Assembly: GCF_005047355.1 (NCBI RefSeq)
Contig: NZ_SUMC01000014.1
Location: 1-60,492 of the forward strand
DNA from: Actinacidiphila oryziradicis
Lineage (GTDB): Bacteria > Actinomycetota > Actinomycetes > Streptomycetales > Streptomycetaceae
Direction: 5' to 3'
Length of the DNA: 60,492 nucleotides
How positions within the stretch are numbered: position 1 is the stretch's first letter; every line of letters begins with the position of its first letter. This document shows positions 35,375 through 44,876 of this stretch, piece after piece. The notes beneath the pieces were generated by a model. The model was not told the DNA's origin. It searched no databases and worked only from the letters and a program-made list of their open reading frames with translations. The translations under genes were made by a program, and so were the position numbers.

Positions 35375-35557
35375 CACGACGTGAACTAAGGTCTGGACCT
35401 TTCAGTAGCCGCCCGTCGGAACAGGGTCCTGACACGGCATCCGGCAGCATCCGCCGCCCCCGCCGACGGCCTGGCGAAGTAGATATGTCAGGGACACGAC
35501 ATGTCTGCTCCAGAGGCCGCACGGCTCCCCCCACCGCCGGCCGAAAGGCATCACGCC

Positions 35558-37459
35558 ATGAGACACTCCCGCACCCCGCGACCGGGCCGCGGCCGCCACC
35601 GCCCGCGCCGCCTGGCCGCGGCGCTGCTCACCACCGTCATGACCGCCGCCCTGGCACTCACCGGCCAGGCTCCCGCCCACGCCGCGGGCGAGGCGGTGAA
35701 CGTCTGGCTGACCACCACCAACGACTCCGGCGGCCGGAATGTCACCCGCGGCCTCCAGCAGCAGACGCCCACAGCCTTCACCTCCGGCACCAGCGGCAGT
35801 GGGCAGACCGTCGTCGTCAACGAGAACACGAAATACCAGCAGTTCAGCGGCGCAGGCGCGTCCTTCACCGACACCGCCGCCTACCTGATGAACAGCAGCG
35901 GCGCGCTCAGCAGCGCGACCCGCACATCCGTCATGCAGCAGCTCTTCGACCCGAATTCCGGCATCGGCCTGAGCTTCCTGCGCAACCCGATGGGCGCCTC
36001 GGACCTGGCCCGCTACAGCTACACCTACGACGACGTGGCCGCCGGTTCGACCGATCCCAACCTCAACTCCTTCTCCATCAGCCACGACCTGACCGACGTC
36101 CTCCCCCTGACCAAGCAGGCGAAGGCGCTCAACCCATCGCTGAAGGTCATGGGCACGCCGTGGACCGCCCCGTCCTGGATGAAGGACAACGGCGCCACCA
36201 GCCTGGGCTGGCTGCAGTCGCAGTACTACGCCGCCTACGCCCAGTACTTCGTGAAGTACGTCCAGGCCTACGCGGCGCAGGGCGTGCCGATCGACTACGT
36301 CACCGCGCAGAACGAGCCCACCTGCTGCTCCGGCTACCCCTCCATGAACTGGAACGGCTCCGGCCTGCAGTACTTCATCGGGACCAATCTCCTGCCGGCC
36401 TTCCACGCTGCGGGGCTCAGCACCAAAGTCCTCGCCCTGGACTGGAACTGGGACACCTACGCCTCGTACGGCGCCCCGACCGTCGACACCGCCGCCATCC
36501 GCAACGACTCGCTGTTCGGCGGCATCGCCTGGCACGGCTACGGCGGCAACGTCACCGAGCAGACCACCGTGCACAACCAGTACCCCGCCACCGATGCCTT
36601 CGACACCGAGCACTCGGGCGGCACCTGGGTCTCCGACCAGCAGCGCGAGGACATGCTCAACATCATCGACTACACCCGCAACTGGGGTAAGTCGGTGGTC
36701 AAGTGGTCCCTCGCCGTCGACCAGAACATGGGTCCGCACAACGGCGGCTGCGGCACCTGCACCGGTCTGATCACCGTGCACAACGGCGACAGCCGCAGTG
36801 GACAGGTCGACTACAACGTCGAGTACTACGACATGGGCCAGCTGACGAAGTTCGTGAAGCCGGGCGCCTACCGCATCGATTCCACGGCCAACTCGACTGT
36901 GCCCAACGTCGCGTGGCAGAACCCGGACGGTTCAAAGGCTCTGGTCTCCTACAACGACTCCAGTTCGGCCCAGAGCCTGCATGTGGTCTGGGGCGGCCAG
37001 TCCTTCACGTACTCCGTGCCGGCGCACACCTCGGCCACCTTCACCTGGAGCGGCACCCAGAGCGGCGCCACCGCTCCCACCGGCACGATCACCGGCATCG
37101 GCGGCAAGTGCGTCGATCTGGCCGGCGCCGCCAGCGCGAACGGCACCGCCGTCCAGCTGTACGACTGCAACGGCACCAGCGCCCAGCAGTGGACCGTCTC
37201 AACCGACGGCACCCTCCAGGCGCTCGGCAAGTGCATGGACCTCACATCGGCCGGTACCGCCAACGGCACCCAGGTGCAGCTGTACGACTGCAACGGCACC
37301 AACGCCCAGAAGTGGACCTACACCTCGGGCACCCTGGTGAACCCGGCCTCCGGCCGCTGCCTCGACGCCACCGGCGCCAGCTCCGCCAACGGCACCCGCC
37401 TGCAGATCTGGGACTGCACCGGCGCCACCAACCAGAAGTGGACGGTGCCAACCGGATAA
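35558..37459 (+). CDS. Secreted GH30 glucanase/glucosylceramidase-type enzyme with ricin lectin tail
   Basis: 633 residues from ATG 35558 (GAAAGG upstream); an earlier ATG at 35501 lacks a site. The signal peptide ends near APAHAAG. The GH30 barrel shows YQQFSGAGASFTDTAAYL, LRNPMGASDLARYSYTYDD, acid/base E253 in TAQNEPTC and nucleophile E351 in AFDTEHSGG, followed by the family's beta-sandwich. Residues from about 515 are a ricin-type trefoil (CBM13-like) with three QxW-style repeats (NGT.VQLYDCNGT). GH30 enzymes of this type include endo-beta-1,6-glucanases of fungal walls and glucosylceramidases; the fungal-wall option fits the mannan-degrading genes nearby. A bidirectional terminator follows. 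Confidence 0.88.
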   Translation: MRHSRTPRPGRGRHRPRRLAAALLTTVMTAALALTGQAPAHAAGEAVNVWLTTTNDSGGRNVTRGLQQQTPTAFTSGTSGSGQTVVVNENTKYQQFSGAGASFTDTAAYLMNSSGALSSATRTSVMQQLFDPNSGIGLSFLRNPMGASDLARYSYTYDDVAAGSTDPNLNSFSISHDLTDVLPLTKQAKALNPSLKVMGTPWTAPSWMKDNGATSLGWLQSQYYAAYAQYFVKYVQAYAAQGVPIDYVTAQNEPTCCSGYPSMNWNGSGLQYFIGTNLLPAFHAAGLSTKVLALDWNWDTYASYGAPTVDTAAIRNDSLFGGIAWHGYGGNVTEQTTVHNQYPATDAFDTEHSGGTWVSDQQREDMLNIIDYTRNWGKSVVKWSLAVDQNMGPHNGGCGTCTGLITVHNGDSRSGQVDYNVEYYDMGQLTKFVKPGAYRIDSTANSTVPNVAWQNPDGSKALVSYNDSSSAQSLHVVWGGQSFTYSVPAHTSATFTWSGTQSGATAPTGTITGIGGKCVDLAGAASANGTAVQLYDCNGTSAQQWTVSTDGTLQALGKCMDLTSAGTANGTQVQLYDCNGTNAQKWTYTSGTLVNPASGRCLDATGASSANGTRLQIWDCTGATNQKWTVPTG

Positions 37460-37475
37460 CCACGGCGAATGAAAG

Positions 37476-37519
37476 CGCAGGGGCGCGCCGCCGATTCGAC
37501 TCGGCGCCGCGCCCCTGCG
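37476..37519. terminator. Bidirectional terminator between GH30 and GH13
   Basis: Perfect 12-bp stem CGCAGGGGCGCG / CGCGCCCCTGCG around a partly paired 20-base loop, between the convergent stops at 37459 and 37615. Confidence 0.78.
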
Positions 37520-37614
37520 TCATGCCTCCAGCGTTGTGGGCAGGCGTGCCGCAGGGCGGCACCGGTGGGCGCGACATCGGCCACCGGCCCGCGCAGGCGA
37601 CCCGTCCCCCCGCC

Positions 37615-39237
37615 CTATGCGGCCTCGCCGTCCAGGCGCAGCCAGACCGCCGTGTCCGGCGGCAACAGCCCGTCCCGGAGCGGACCGCTGGCCAGCAGCA
37701 CCTCCCGGTGGCCAGGCAGCGCCACCGGCTGTCCGGTGAGGTTGAGGACACAGCCGAAGGCGCCCTCGCGGGTGAAGGCGAGTACCCCCTCGGCGGTGTC
37801 CAGCAGACGTATCGGGCCGTCGCCGAGCCCCGGTTCGGTACGCCGAAGGCGCAACGCGGCCCGGTACAGGGCGAGCATCGAGGCCGGGTCGGCTGCCTGG
37901 GCCTCGGCGGTCAGCTCCGCCCAGTCGCCGGGCTGGGGCAGCCATGGATCGCCGGAGGTACCGAAGCCGTACGGCGGCTCGTGCCCCGACCAGGGCATCG
38001 GGACCCGGCAGCCGTCGCGTCCTGGGTCGGTGCCGCCGGAGCGGAAGTACATCGGGTCCTGGAGCCGGTCTGTCGGGATGTCCTCCACTTCCGGAAGGCC
38101 CAGTTCCTCACCCTGGTAGATGTAGACGGGTCCGGGCAGGGCCAGCGTGAGCAGGGCGGCGGCCCGGGCGCGGCGGGTGCCGAGCGCCCGGTCGGTGGGG
38201 ATGCCGTGGGCCTTGGCTGCGAAGTCGAAGGAGCTGTCGGCCCGGCCGTAGCGGGTGACGGTGCGGGTGACGTCGTGGTTGGACAGCAGCCAGGTGGCGG
38301 GGGCGCCGACCGGTGCGTGGGCGGCCAGGGTCGCTTCGATGGAGGCGCGCAGCCCCGCTGCGTCCCATGGGCAGGCCAGGAAGTCGAAGTTGAAGGCGGT
38401 GTGCAGCTCGTCGGGGCGCAGATAGCGGGCGAAGCGTTCGGTGTCGGGCAGCCAGATCTCGCCGATCAGCGCGCGCTCGCCGTCGTAGGAGTCGGCGACA
38501 CGGCGCCAGGAGCGGTAGATGTCGTGCAGTTCGTCCCGGTCGACGTACGGGTGCGGGTCGCGGCCCTCGGTGAAGTCGGGCAGATCCGGGGCCTTGGCGG
38601 GCAGGGCGGCGGAGTCGATCCGTACGCCGGCGACTCCTCGGTCGAGCCAGAAGCGCAGCACCTCCTCGTGCTCGGCCCGCACCCGGGGGTGGGCCCAGTT
38701 CAGGTCGGGCTGCTCAGGGGCGAACAGGTGCAGGTACCACTCCCCCGGCGTGCCGTCCGGGCCGGTCGTGCGGGTCCAGGCGGAGCCGCCGAACTGGGAG
38801 CGCCAGGCGTTGGGTGGCCGTTCGCCGTGTTCGCCGAGGCCGGGCCGGAAGTGGAACAGCTCGCGCTCGGCGCTGCCGGGTCCGGCGGCGAGGGCGGCCC
38901 GGAACCAGGGGTGGGCGCCGGAGATGTGGTTGGGCACGATGTCGACGATGGTCCGGATGCCCCGGTCCAGCGCCTCGGCGATCAGCTTCTCGGCGTCGGC
39001 GAGGGTGCCGAACGCCGGGTGGATGTCACGGTAGTCGGCCACGTCGTACCCGCCGTCGATCATCGGCGAGGGATACCAGGGGTTGAACCACAGGGCGTCG
39101 ACGCCGAGGTCCGCCAGGTACGGCAGCCGGGCGCGTACCCCGGCGAGGTCGCCGGTGCCGTCGCCGTTACCGTCGGCGAAGCTGCGTACGTACACCTGGT
39201 AGATGGCAGCTGAGCGCCACCAGTCCGAAGTGAGCAC
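37615..39237 (-). CDS. GH13 alpha-glucosidase (cytoplasmic)
   Basis: 540 residues from GTG 39237 (AAAGGA 6 bases upstream), 11 bases after the permease stop. No signal peptide. The GH13 barrel motifs are DIVPNH (99-104), nucleophile D208 in GVRIDSA, proton donor E260 in LIGEIWLP and transition-state D322 in SNHDVTR. The start SDWWRSAAIYQVYVRSFADG is that of the oligo-1,6-glucosidase/alpha-glucosidase subfamily. It should hydrolyse imported maltose-type or isomaltose-type oligosaccharides to glucose. It is the last gene of the operon with two permeases and a binding protein, controlled by the LacI regulator upstream. Confidence 0.9.
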   Translation of the reverse strand: MLTSDWWRSAAIYQVYVRSFADGNGDGTGDLAGVRARLPYLADLGVDALWFNPWYPSPMIDGGYDVADYRDIHPAFGTLADAEKLIAEALDRGIRTIVDIVPNHISGAHPWFRAALAAGPGSAERELFHFRPGLGEHGERPPNAWRSQFGGSAWTRTTGPDGTPGEWYLHLFAPEQPDLNWAHPRVRAEHEEVLRFWLDRGVAGVRIDSAALPAKAPDLPDFTEGRDPHPYVDRDELHDIYRSWRRVADSYDGERALIGEIWLPDTERFARYLRPDELHTAFNFDFLACPWDAAGLRASIEATLAAHAPVGAPATWLLSNHDVTRTVTRYGRADSSFDFAAKAHGIPTDRALGTRRARAAALLTLALPGPVYIYQGEELGLPEVEDIPTDRLQDPMYFRSGGTDPGRDGCRVPMPWSGHEPPYGFGTSGDPWLPQPGDWAELTAEAQAADPASMLALYRAALRLRRTEPGLGDGPIRLLDTAEGVLAFTREGAFGCVLNLTGQPVALPGHREVLLASGPLRDGLLPPDTAVWLRLDGEAA

Positions 39238-39248
39238 ACGAATTCCTT

Positions 39249-40124
39249 TCAGCCCTTGAGACCGCCGGCGGTCAGGCCGCCCATGATGTTGCGCTGGAAG
39301 ACGAGGAAGATCAGCAGCGTCGGCAGCGAGGCGATGCCGAGCGCGGCGACCAGCCAGTTCTCGGGCACGCCGCTGGCCAGCGAGTAGATGCCAACGTTGA
39401 GCGTCTGCTTGCTTGGGTCGGGCAGCGTGAGCATCGGCCAGAGGAAGTCCTTCCAGACGCCGACCACCGCGAAGATGGAGACCACGCCGAGGATCGGCCG
39501 GGAGACCGGCAGCACGATGGACCACAGGGTCCGCAGCCGCGACGCCCCGTCCACCGCCGCGGCGTCCAGCAGCTCGCCCGGGATCGAGTCGAAGAATCTC
39601 TTCAGCAGGAAGATGTTGAAGGCGTTGGTGACGGACGGCAGCCAGATCACCCAGGGCGAGTTGAGCAGATTGCGCTGGAAGAACGGCACGTCCAGCACCG
39701 TGAGGTACTGCGGTACGACCAGGACGGTCGCCGGGATCATCAGCGTGGCGAGCATCATCCCCAGGATCAGCTTGCCCAGGACCGGCCTGAGCCGGGAGAG
39801 CGAGTAGGCGGCGGCAACGTCGAACACCAACTGGAAGGCGAGCGCGCCGAAGGCGTACCAGAGGGTGTTGAACAGCAGCCGGGACAGATCCATCACCGCC
39901 CAGGCGTGCGAGTAGTTCTTCGGGTGCAGGGAGGTGGGGAAGGCGGTGGGCGGGGTCTGGACGAACTCCTGGGTGGTCTTGAGACCGCCGGTGGCCATCC
40001 AGTACAGCGGGCCGAGAAAGACCAGGGTGAAGACCGTGATCACCACAGCGAACACGGTCCAGTACACGACCTTGCCACGGGTCCTGCCCAGCTGTGCGGG
40101 CGAAATCAGCGTTCTCGTCGTCAT
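39249..40124 (-). CDS. Sugar ABC permease (MalG type)
   Basis: 291 residues with six membrane helices. The EAA loop reads ELLDAAAVDGASRLRTLWSIVLP (about 190-212) and should contact the ATPase. The ending NIMGGLTAGGLKG is the classic MalG-type C-terminus. It forms the transmembrane pair with the protein at 40135-41094, 10 bases upstream. No ABC ATPase is encoded in the operon. In Streptomyces such importers normally borrow the shared ATPase MsiK encoded elsewhere. Confidence 0.9.
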   Translation of the reverse strand: MTTRTLISPAQLGRTRGKVVYWTVFAVVITVFTLVFLGPLYWMATGGLKTTQEFVQTPPTAFPTSLHPKNYSHAWAVMDLSRLLFNTLWYAFGALAFQLVFDVAAAYSLSRLRPVLGKLILGMMLATLMIPATVLVVPQYLTVLDVPFFQRNLLNSPWVIWLPSVTNAFNIFLLKRFFDSIPGELLDAAAVDGASRLRTLWSIVLPVSRPILGVVSIFAVVGVWKDFLWPMLTLPDPSKQTLNVGIYSLASGVPENWLVAALGIASLPTLLIFLVFQRNIMGGLTAGGLKG

Positions 40125-40134
40125 CGTCCGCCTC

Positions 40135-41094
40135 CTAGTCCTCGCTGCTGCGGCTCAGTCGTACGTACGCCGCGGAGAACCCCGCGAGCAGCACGAGCAG
40201 GACCAGGCCGAGCGCCGCCGCGCTGCCGTAGTTGTTGAAGTTGAACGCGTACTGGTAGATCAGGTAGACCACCGTGGTCGTGGCGCCTTCGGGGCCCGCA
40301 CCGCCTGTGAGCAGGAAGGGTTCGGTGAAGACCTGCATCGTCGCGATGATCTGCATCAGCAGCATCAGCGAGAGGATGAGCCGGGTCTGCGGGATGGTCA
40401 CGTGCCAGATCTTGCGGAGCAGTCCGGCCCCGTCGAGCTCGGCCGCCTCGTACAGCTCCCCCGGGATGCCCTGCAGCGCGGCCAGGTAGATCAGGGTCGC
40501 GCCGCCCATGTTCATCCAGGTCGACGCGATCACGACGGAGAGCATGGCCGTGCTGGTGGACTGCAGCCATTGCTGGTCGGGCAGGTGCAACAGCTGCAGG
40601 ATGCGGTTGAAGAGACCGTATCCGGGGTCGTAGAAGTACTTGAAGAGCAGGACGGAGGCGACCGGCGGGAGCATCACCGGCAGATAGACCAGCATGCGCA
40701 GATAGCCCTGGCCGTGCCGGAACTCGTTCAGCGTGACGGCGACCAGGAACGGCACCGCGAACCCGAGTATCAGCGCGAGGCCGGTGAACAGCAGGGTGTT
40801 GCGCCATGCCTGCCAGAAGGCCGGATCGTTGAAGATATACGTCAGGTTGGACCAGCCGGCCCAGGTGGTGTGGCCGCCCTTGGTCTTCTGGAAGGCCAGG
40901 ACGAACTCCCTGACCATCGGATACCAGGAGAAGAACGCGAAGCACAGGACGGCGCCGATCAGGAAGCCGTGCGCCGACAGATTGCGCCGCAGCGCCCGGG
41001 CGAACCCCTCGTGGGAGTTCTTCGTCCGGCTGTTGCCGGGCTGCCCGGGGCGCTGCCGCGCCGCCTCGCTCGTGGCCAGCGTGGGTGCCGACAT
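40135..41094 (-). CDS. Sugar ABC permease (MalF type)
   Basis: 319 residues with a cytoplasmic N-terminal tail, then six helices starting near residue 42 (GFLIGAVLCFAFFSWYPMV). The EAA loop is ELYEAAELDGAGLLRKIWHVTIP. It pairs with the MalG-type permease downstream and receives sugar from the lipoprotein encoded upstream (stop at 41097, 2 bases away). Tight spacing indicates one transcript. Confidence 0.9.
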   Translation of the reverse strand: MSAPTLATSEAARQRPGQPGNSRTKNSHEGFARALRRNLSAHGFLIGAVLCFAFFSWYPMVREFVLAFQKTKGGHTTWAGWSNLTYIFNDPAFWQAWRNTLLFTGLALILGFAVPFLVAVTLNEFRHGQGYLRMLVYLPVMLPPVASVLLFKYFYDPGYGLFNRILQLLHLPDQQWLQSTSTAMLSVVIASTWMNMGGATLIYLAALQGIPGELYEAAELDGAGLLRKIWHVTIPQTRLILSLMLLMQIIATMQVFTEPFLLTGGAGPEGATTTVVYLIYQYAFNFNNYGSAAALGLVLLVLLAGFSAAYVRLSRSSED

Positions 41095-41096
41095 CG

Positions 41097-42521
41097 TCAG
41101 CCGTTCGCCAGGACCTGGTTGACCTGCTTCTCCGCGGCGGAGAGCAGCGCGCCGGCGTTGGCGTTCTTGTCGGTGAGCACGCCGGACATCACGTTGTCCA
41201 GGACCTTGTAGATCTCCTGGGCCTTCGGGGGCTCCGCCTTGCCGGGGACGGGGTTGTCCATGAAGGCCTTGAAGTTCTCGACCGGCATGGTCGCGCTAGC
41301 GGTCTTGAGCCCGTCGTCCTTGGTCTTGCTCGCGCCGGTGAAGAAGGCCGGCTGGGGCAGTCCGACGGGCAGGCCGTCGACCTTTGTGCGCGCGTACTCG
41401 AACTGGCCCTTCCCGGGGGTGAGGGTCTCGAAGTTCAGCCAGGCGATGGCGGCCTTGATCTTGTCCGGGGAGCTGCCCTTCTTGATCATGTAGTCGTTGC
41501 CGCCGAAGAGCGTCGCCTTGCCGCCGGGGATCGGTCCCATGCCGAAGTTGTCGTACTTCGCGCCGAGTTGCTGGACCATGTAGGTGATGTCGTCGGGGGC
41601 GGCGAGGAACATGCCGAGCTTGTCGGTCGCCATCTGCTTCTGCAGGTCGCCCCACTTGAGCAGCTGGGTCTGGCCCATGCTGTTGTCGTTCCACCGCATG
41701 GCGTGCAGATTGTTCACGATCTGCTGGCCCAGGGCGGTGTTGAAGGCGGCCTTGGTGCCGTCGGAGGAGACGATGTCGCCGCCAAGGCCGTACATGGCGG
41801 CGGTGAAGTGCCAGCCGCCGGTGTTGGCCGTGCTGTAGTCGCCGTAACCGGCGATGCCCTTGCCGAGGGCGGCGATGGCCTTGGCGTCGGTGCGGACCTC
41901 GTCCCAGGTCGTCGGCGGCTTGTTCGGGTCGAGTCCGGCCTGGGTGAAGAGCTTGCGGTTGATCAGCAGGCCCATGCGGTAGTTGCTGGTGGGCACGCCG
42001 TAGAGCTTGCCGCCCTGCTTGAGGACGCCCAGCACGTTGGGGTCGATGTCGCCGAGGGCGGGGACGGTCTTGTTGTTGACGTACGCCGTGATGTCGGCGG
42101 CGCCGTTGTTGTCCAGCACCTGCTGAAGGTCGGTGAAGTAGGTGTAGAAGACATCCGGCTGGGACTGCGCCTTGAGGGCGGCGGTGAAGCGGGCCGGCTC
42201 CTCACACTGGCCGGGCGTCGACCTGCCCTGGATCGTGACGTTCGGGTACGTCTTGTTGAACGTCTTCACATCCGCGTTCCACTCCTTCAGCTGCGCCGCC
42301 TTGGCGGCCGGCGGCATGCAGTCGATCGTGAGCGTCACCTTGGCCTTCGGGTCCAGCGGGGCGGAGGCGTCGGACGAGCCGCCGCCCGTCGGGTTGTTGT
42401 CGCCGCTCTTGCTGCTGCTGGTACCGCAGGCCGCCACGGAGGTCAGCGCGAGCGCGGAGACGAGGCAGACCGCGGCGGTACGGCGAGGAGAGCTGGGAGA
42501 GCGGAACCAGGAGCTTCTCAT
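41097..42521 (-). CDS. Sugar-binding lipoprotein of ABC importer
   Basis: 474 residues from ATG 42521 (GAAGGGA upstream). A lipoprotein signal ends in SVAAC with Cys32 as the lipid anchor, followed by a Ser/Gly/Asn-rich linker. The mature part is a family 1 extracellular solute-binding protein (FNKTYPNVTIQGRST; GKLYGVPTSNYRMGLLINRKLF; AGLDPNKPPTTWDE; MGPIPGGKATLFGGNDYMI). It captures an oligosaccharide for the two permeases downstream. The GH13 enzyme in the same operon points to alpha-glucosides. It is the first structural gene after the LacI regulator gene, which lies 145 bases upstream in the same orientation. Confidence 0.9.
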   Translation of the reverse strand: MRSSWFRSPSSPRRTAAVCLVSALALTSVAACGTSSSKSGDNNPTGGGSSDASAPLDPKAKVTLTIDCMPPAAKAAQLKEWNADVKTFNKTYPNVTIQGRSTPGQCEEPARFTAALKAQSQPDVFYTYFTDLQQVLDNNGAADITAYVNNKTVPALGDIDPNVLGVLKQGGKLYGVPTSNYRMGLLINRKLFTQAGLDPNKPPTTWDEVRTDAKAIAALGKGIAGYGDYSTANTGGWHFTAAMYGLGGDIVSSDGTKAAFNTALGQQIVNNLHAMRWNDNSMGQTQLLKWGDLQKQMATDKLGMFLAAPDDITYMVQQLGAKYDNFGMGPIPGGKATLFGGNDYMIKKGSSPDKIKAAIAWLNFETLTPGKGQFEYARTKVDGLPVGLPQPAFFTGASKTKDDGLKTASATMPVENFKAFMDNPVPGKAEPPKAQEIYKVLDNVMSGVLTDKNANAGALLSAAEKQVNQVLANG

Positions 42522-42666
42522 CGGTGGTTCCCTTCGGGCATGAGCGTGGAAAGCCCGCAACTACGCGCAGCGGGGGCGGGGCAAACTCAAGCACTCCCGA
42601 CAGATGACCGCAAGATATCGCGCAGATTCCGCAAAAGATTGACTGAAGGGACCCGTGAGACCGGGA

Positions 42667-43686
42667 TCAGCGGCGCGCCGGCCCCGTGGTGCTGCGGACG
42701 ACAAGCTCAGGCTCGTAGAGCAACTCGTCCGGAGCGACGGTCTTCCCGCCGACCTGGGCGACCAGCAGCTCCACCGCGGCCCGGCCCATGGCCTCGATCG
42801 GCTGCCGCACGGTGGTCAGCGGGGGTTCGGTGCAGTTCATGAACGCCGAGTCGTCGTACCCGATCACCGAGACGTCGCCGGGCACGGAGAGGTTCAGCCG
42901 CCGCGCGGCGCGGACGGCACCCAGAGCCATGGGGTCGTTGGCACAGACGATGCCCGTCACCCCGCGCTCCCACAGCCTCGCCGCCGCGGACTGGCCGCCC
43001 TCCAGGGTGTACATCGCCCGTCCGACGTACTCCTCGGGCAGCGCGCCGCCGCCGGTCTCGGCGACGGCGCGGGCGGCGGCGAGCTTGCGCCGGGACGGCA
43101 CATGGTCGGACGGACCCAGCAGCAGGCCGATCCGCTCGTGGCCCAGTGAGATCAGGTGGCGCCAGGCCTGTTCGACGGCGACGGCATCGTCGCAGGAGAC
43201 CCGGGGAAAGGCCAGGTCGTCGATGGCGGCATTGATCAGCACGACGGGCAGATTCCGGTCGGCGAGCAGCCGGTAGTGGTCGTGCGGCGCATCCGCCTGC
43301 GCGTACAGCCCGCCGGCGAACACCACGCCGGAGACGCGGTGCTGGAGCAGCAGCTCTATGTAGTCCGCCTCGCTGACCCCTCCCGCGGTCTGCGTGCACA
43401 GCACGGGTGTCAGCCCCTGCTGCGCGAGCGCGGCTCCGACCACGTCGGCGAAGGCGGGGAAGATGGGGTTCTGCAGCTCCGGCAGCACCAGCCCGACCAG
43501 CCGCGCGCGTTCCCCGCGCAGCTGGGTCGGCCGTTCGTACCCGAGCACGTCCAGCGCCGTGAGGACCGCCTGCCGCGTCGGCTCCGCCACGCCCGGCTTG
43601 CCGTTCAGCACCCGGCTGACCGTTGCCTCACTGACCCCAACCTTCTTCGCCACCTGAGCAAGTCGCCGCGTCATGGCCGCAATCAT
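42667..43686 (-). CDS. LacI-family regulator of alpha-glucoside operon
   Basis: 339 residues from ATG 43686, preferred because AGGTG lies 4 bases upstream; ATG 43674 (MTRRLAQVA) has no site. Helix-turn-helix RLAQVAKKVGVSEATVSRVL, then the hinge region and a sugar-binding domain ending VSVIGYDDSAFMNCTEPPLTTV. It resembles MalR-type repressors of maltose use. It lies directly upstream of, and in the same direction as, the binding protein-permease-GH13 operon. A perfect operator-like palindrome in its own promoter region (43698-43712) suggests autoregulation. Confidence 0.88.
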   Translation of the reverse strand: MIAAMTRRLAQVAKKVGVSEATVSRVLNGKPGVAEPTRQAVLTALDVLGYERPTQLRGERARLVGLVLPELQNPIFPAFADVVGAALAQQGLTPVLCTQTAGGVSEADYIELLLQHRVSGVVFAGGLYAQADAPHDHYRLLADRNLPVVLINAAIDDLAFPRVSCDDAVAVEQAWRHLISLGHERIGLLLGPSDHVPSRRKLAAARAVAETGGGALPEEYVGRAMYTLEGGQSAAARLWERGVTGIVCANDPMALGAVRAARRLNLSVPGDVSVIGYDDSAFMNCTEPPLTTVRQPIEAMGRAAVELLVAQVGGKTVAPDELLYEPELVVRSTTGPARR

Positions 43687-43697
43687 ACGACACCTAA

Positions 43698-43712
43698 TGC
43701 AAACCGTTTGCA
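43698..43712. promoter_or_regulatory. LacI/MalR-type operator upstream of regulator gene
   Basis: TGCAAACCGTTTGCA, a 15-base sequence with 7-bp perfect arms around one central base, located 11 bases before the regulator's start codon. TGCAAA/TTTGCA arms are typical of LacI-family sites for maltose-type regulators. GTTGCAAG a little further upstream (43728-43735) may be a second half-site. Confidence 0.65.
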
Positions 43713-43824
43713 GAAACCTGCAGCCTTGTTGCAAGCACGGTCGGCCGCCGTCCCCGGACGGCCCCGGACGGCCCCGCCCGGCGTCTTGATCAGCCGGTGC
43801 CGGCGTGCCCGGTCTCCCGGCAGC

Positions 43825-44649
43825 TCAGCGGAACCGGGCAGCCAGCTCGGCCAGCCTGTCCAGTTGGTCCAGCGTCTCCTTCTCCGGCTTCGTCGGCAGG
43901 TAGAGCAGCACCCGCTCCACGTCGAGCCGCGTGTAGCCTTCGATCGCCGCAGGATCGTCGGCTGCCCCGTACACCGTCACCGGCACCTCGCGGCCTGCCA
44001 TGGCGCGCAGCTCCTCGATCTGCGGGCCGAGCTCCTCCGGCGGCAGGCTGTTGGCGAGCCAGGCGTCCCCGAACTCCGCGACCCGGGGGAACGCGCCCCG
44101 GCCGCCGCCCACGTAGATCGGCGGATGCGGGCGCTGCACCGGCTTGGGCCAGGAGTACACCGGGCCGAAGTCGACGAATTCCCCGTGGAACTCCGCCTTG
44201 TCCTTGGTCCACAGCTCCCGGAGCGCCAGCAGCCGCTCGTTGACCAGCTGGCCGCGGGTGGTCGGATCGGTGCCGTGGTTCTGCATCTCCTCACGGTTCC
44301 AGCCGACGCCGACGCCGAGGACCGCGCGACCGCCGGAGACATGGTCTAGGGAGGCCACCTCCTTCGCCGTGATGATCGGGTCCCGTTGCGCCACCAGCGC
44401 GACACCGGTCCCCAGCAGCAGCCGTTCGGTGACCGCGGCGGCAACACTCAGCGCGACGAACGGGTCAAGGGTGCGGTAGTAGATATCCGGCAGCTCACCA
44501 CCGCCGGGGTAGGGCGAGCGGCGCTCCACCGGGATGTGTGTGTGCTCGGCGATGAACACCGAATCGAAGTTCCGGTCTTCGACCGCTCTCCCGAGAGCGG
44601 CCGGTCCGATGCCCTGGTCAGTGATGAAGGTCGAGATCCCGAATTTCAC
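43825..44649 (-). CDS. LLM-class F420-dependent oxidoreductase
   Basis: 274 residues of the luciferase-like superfamily, in the version thought to use coenzyme F420 (probable F420-dependent oxidoreductase group). Markers are MKFGISTFITDQGI, FIAEHTHIP near 32-40, ASLDHVSGGRAVLGVGVGWN near 100-118, and PPIYVGGGRGAFPRVAEFGD. The ATG at 44649 has GGAGGAG-like bases upstream (AGCTGGAGGAGCC). It is monocistronic and divergent from the MFS transporter. Reaction unknown; no F420 synthesis gene is in the window. Confidence 0.85.
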   Translation of the reverse strand: MKFGISTFITDQGIGPAALGRAVEDRNFDSVFIAEHTHIPVERRSPYPGGGELPDIYYRTLDPFVALSVAAAVTERLLLGTGVALVAQRDPIITAKEVASLDHVSGGRAVLGVGVGWNREEMQNHGTDPTTRGQLVNERLLALRELWTKDKAEFHGEFVDFGPVYSWPKPVQRPHPPIYVGGGRGAFPRVAEFGDAWLANSLPPEELGPQIEELRAMAGREVPVTVYGAADDPAAIEGYTRLDVERVLLYLPTKPEKETLDQLDRLAELAARFR

Positions 44650-44876
44650 GGCGGCTCCTCCAGCTGGTTCTTGTCAGGCGAATGACGGGTTCCGTCCCGC
44701 TGTGTACCCCTCTTCGGCGGATCTCACCACGTCTGTGGGACCATCCGGGCGACGTGCGATCGTCCAACGAGTCCGCCGCCGCGGTGCGGGACCTGCCCGC
44801 CGCTGCCGGATCCCCGCCGCATATGATCGCCGGGAAACCCGGATCGCTGGCGACCTTCGAAGCGAGGCCTTAGCAG

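Larger units (their letters stand above)
34911..35557. other. Gene-free divergent region between precursor and GH30 genes
   Basis: 647 bases with visibly lower GC than the flanks around 35040-35200. Nothing coding is supported. The right end carries the GH30 promoter region (35316-35374). GTCAACGTTTCG near 35041 has an AACGTT core but is not a palindrome. A small 11-bp palindrome TCACGACGTGA overlaps 35374-35384. Confidence 0.4.

Noticed and set aside
43741..43780. Repeated CCCCGGACGG units after the LacI gene start region
   Set aside because: Short G/C repeats forming at most a 6-bp stem; too weak to call a terminator or repeat family.
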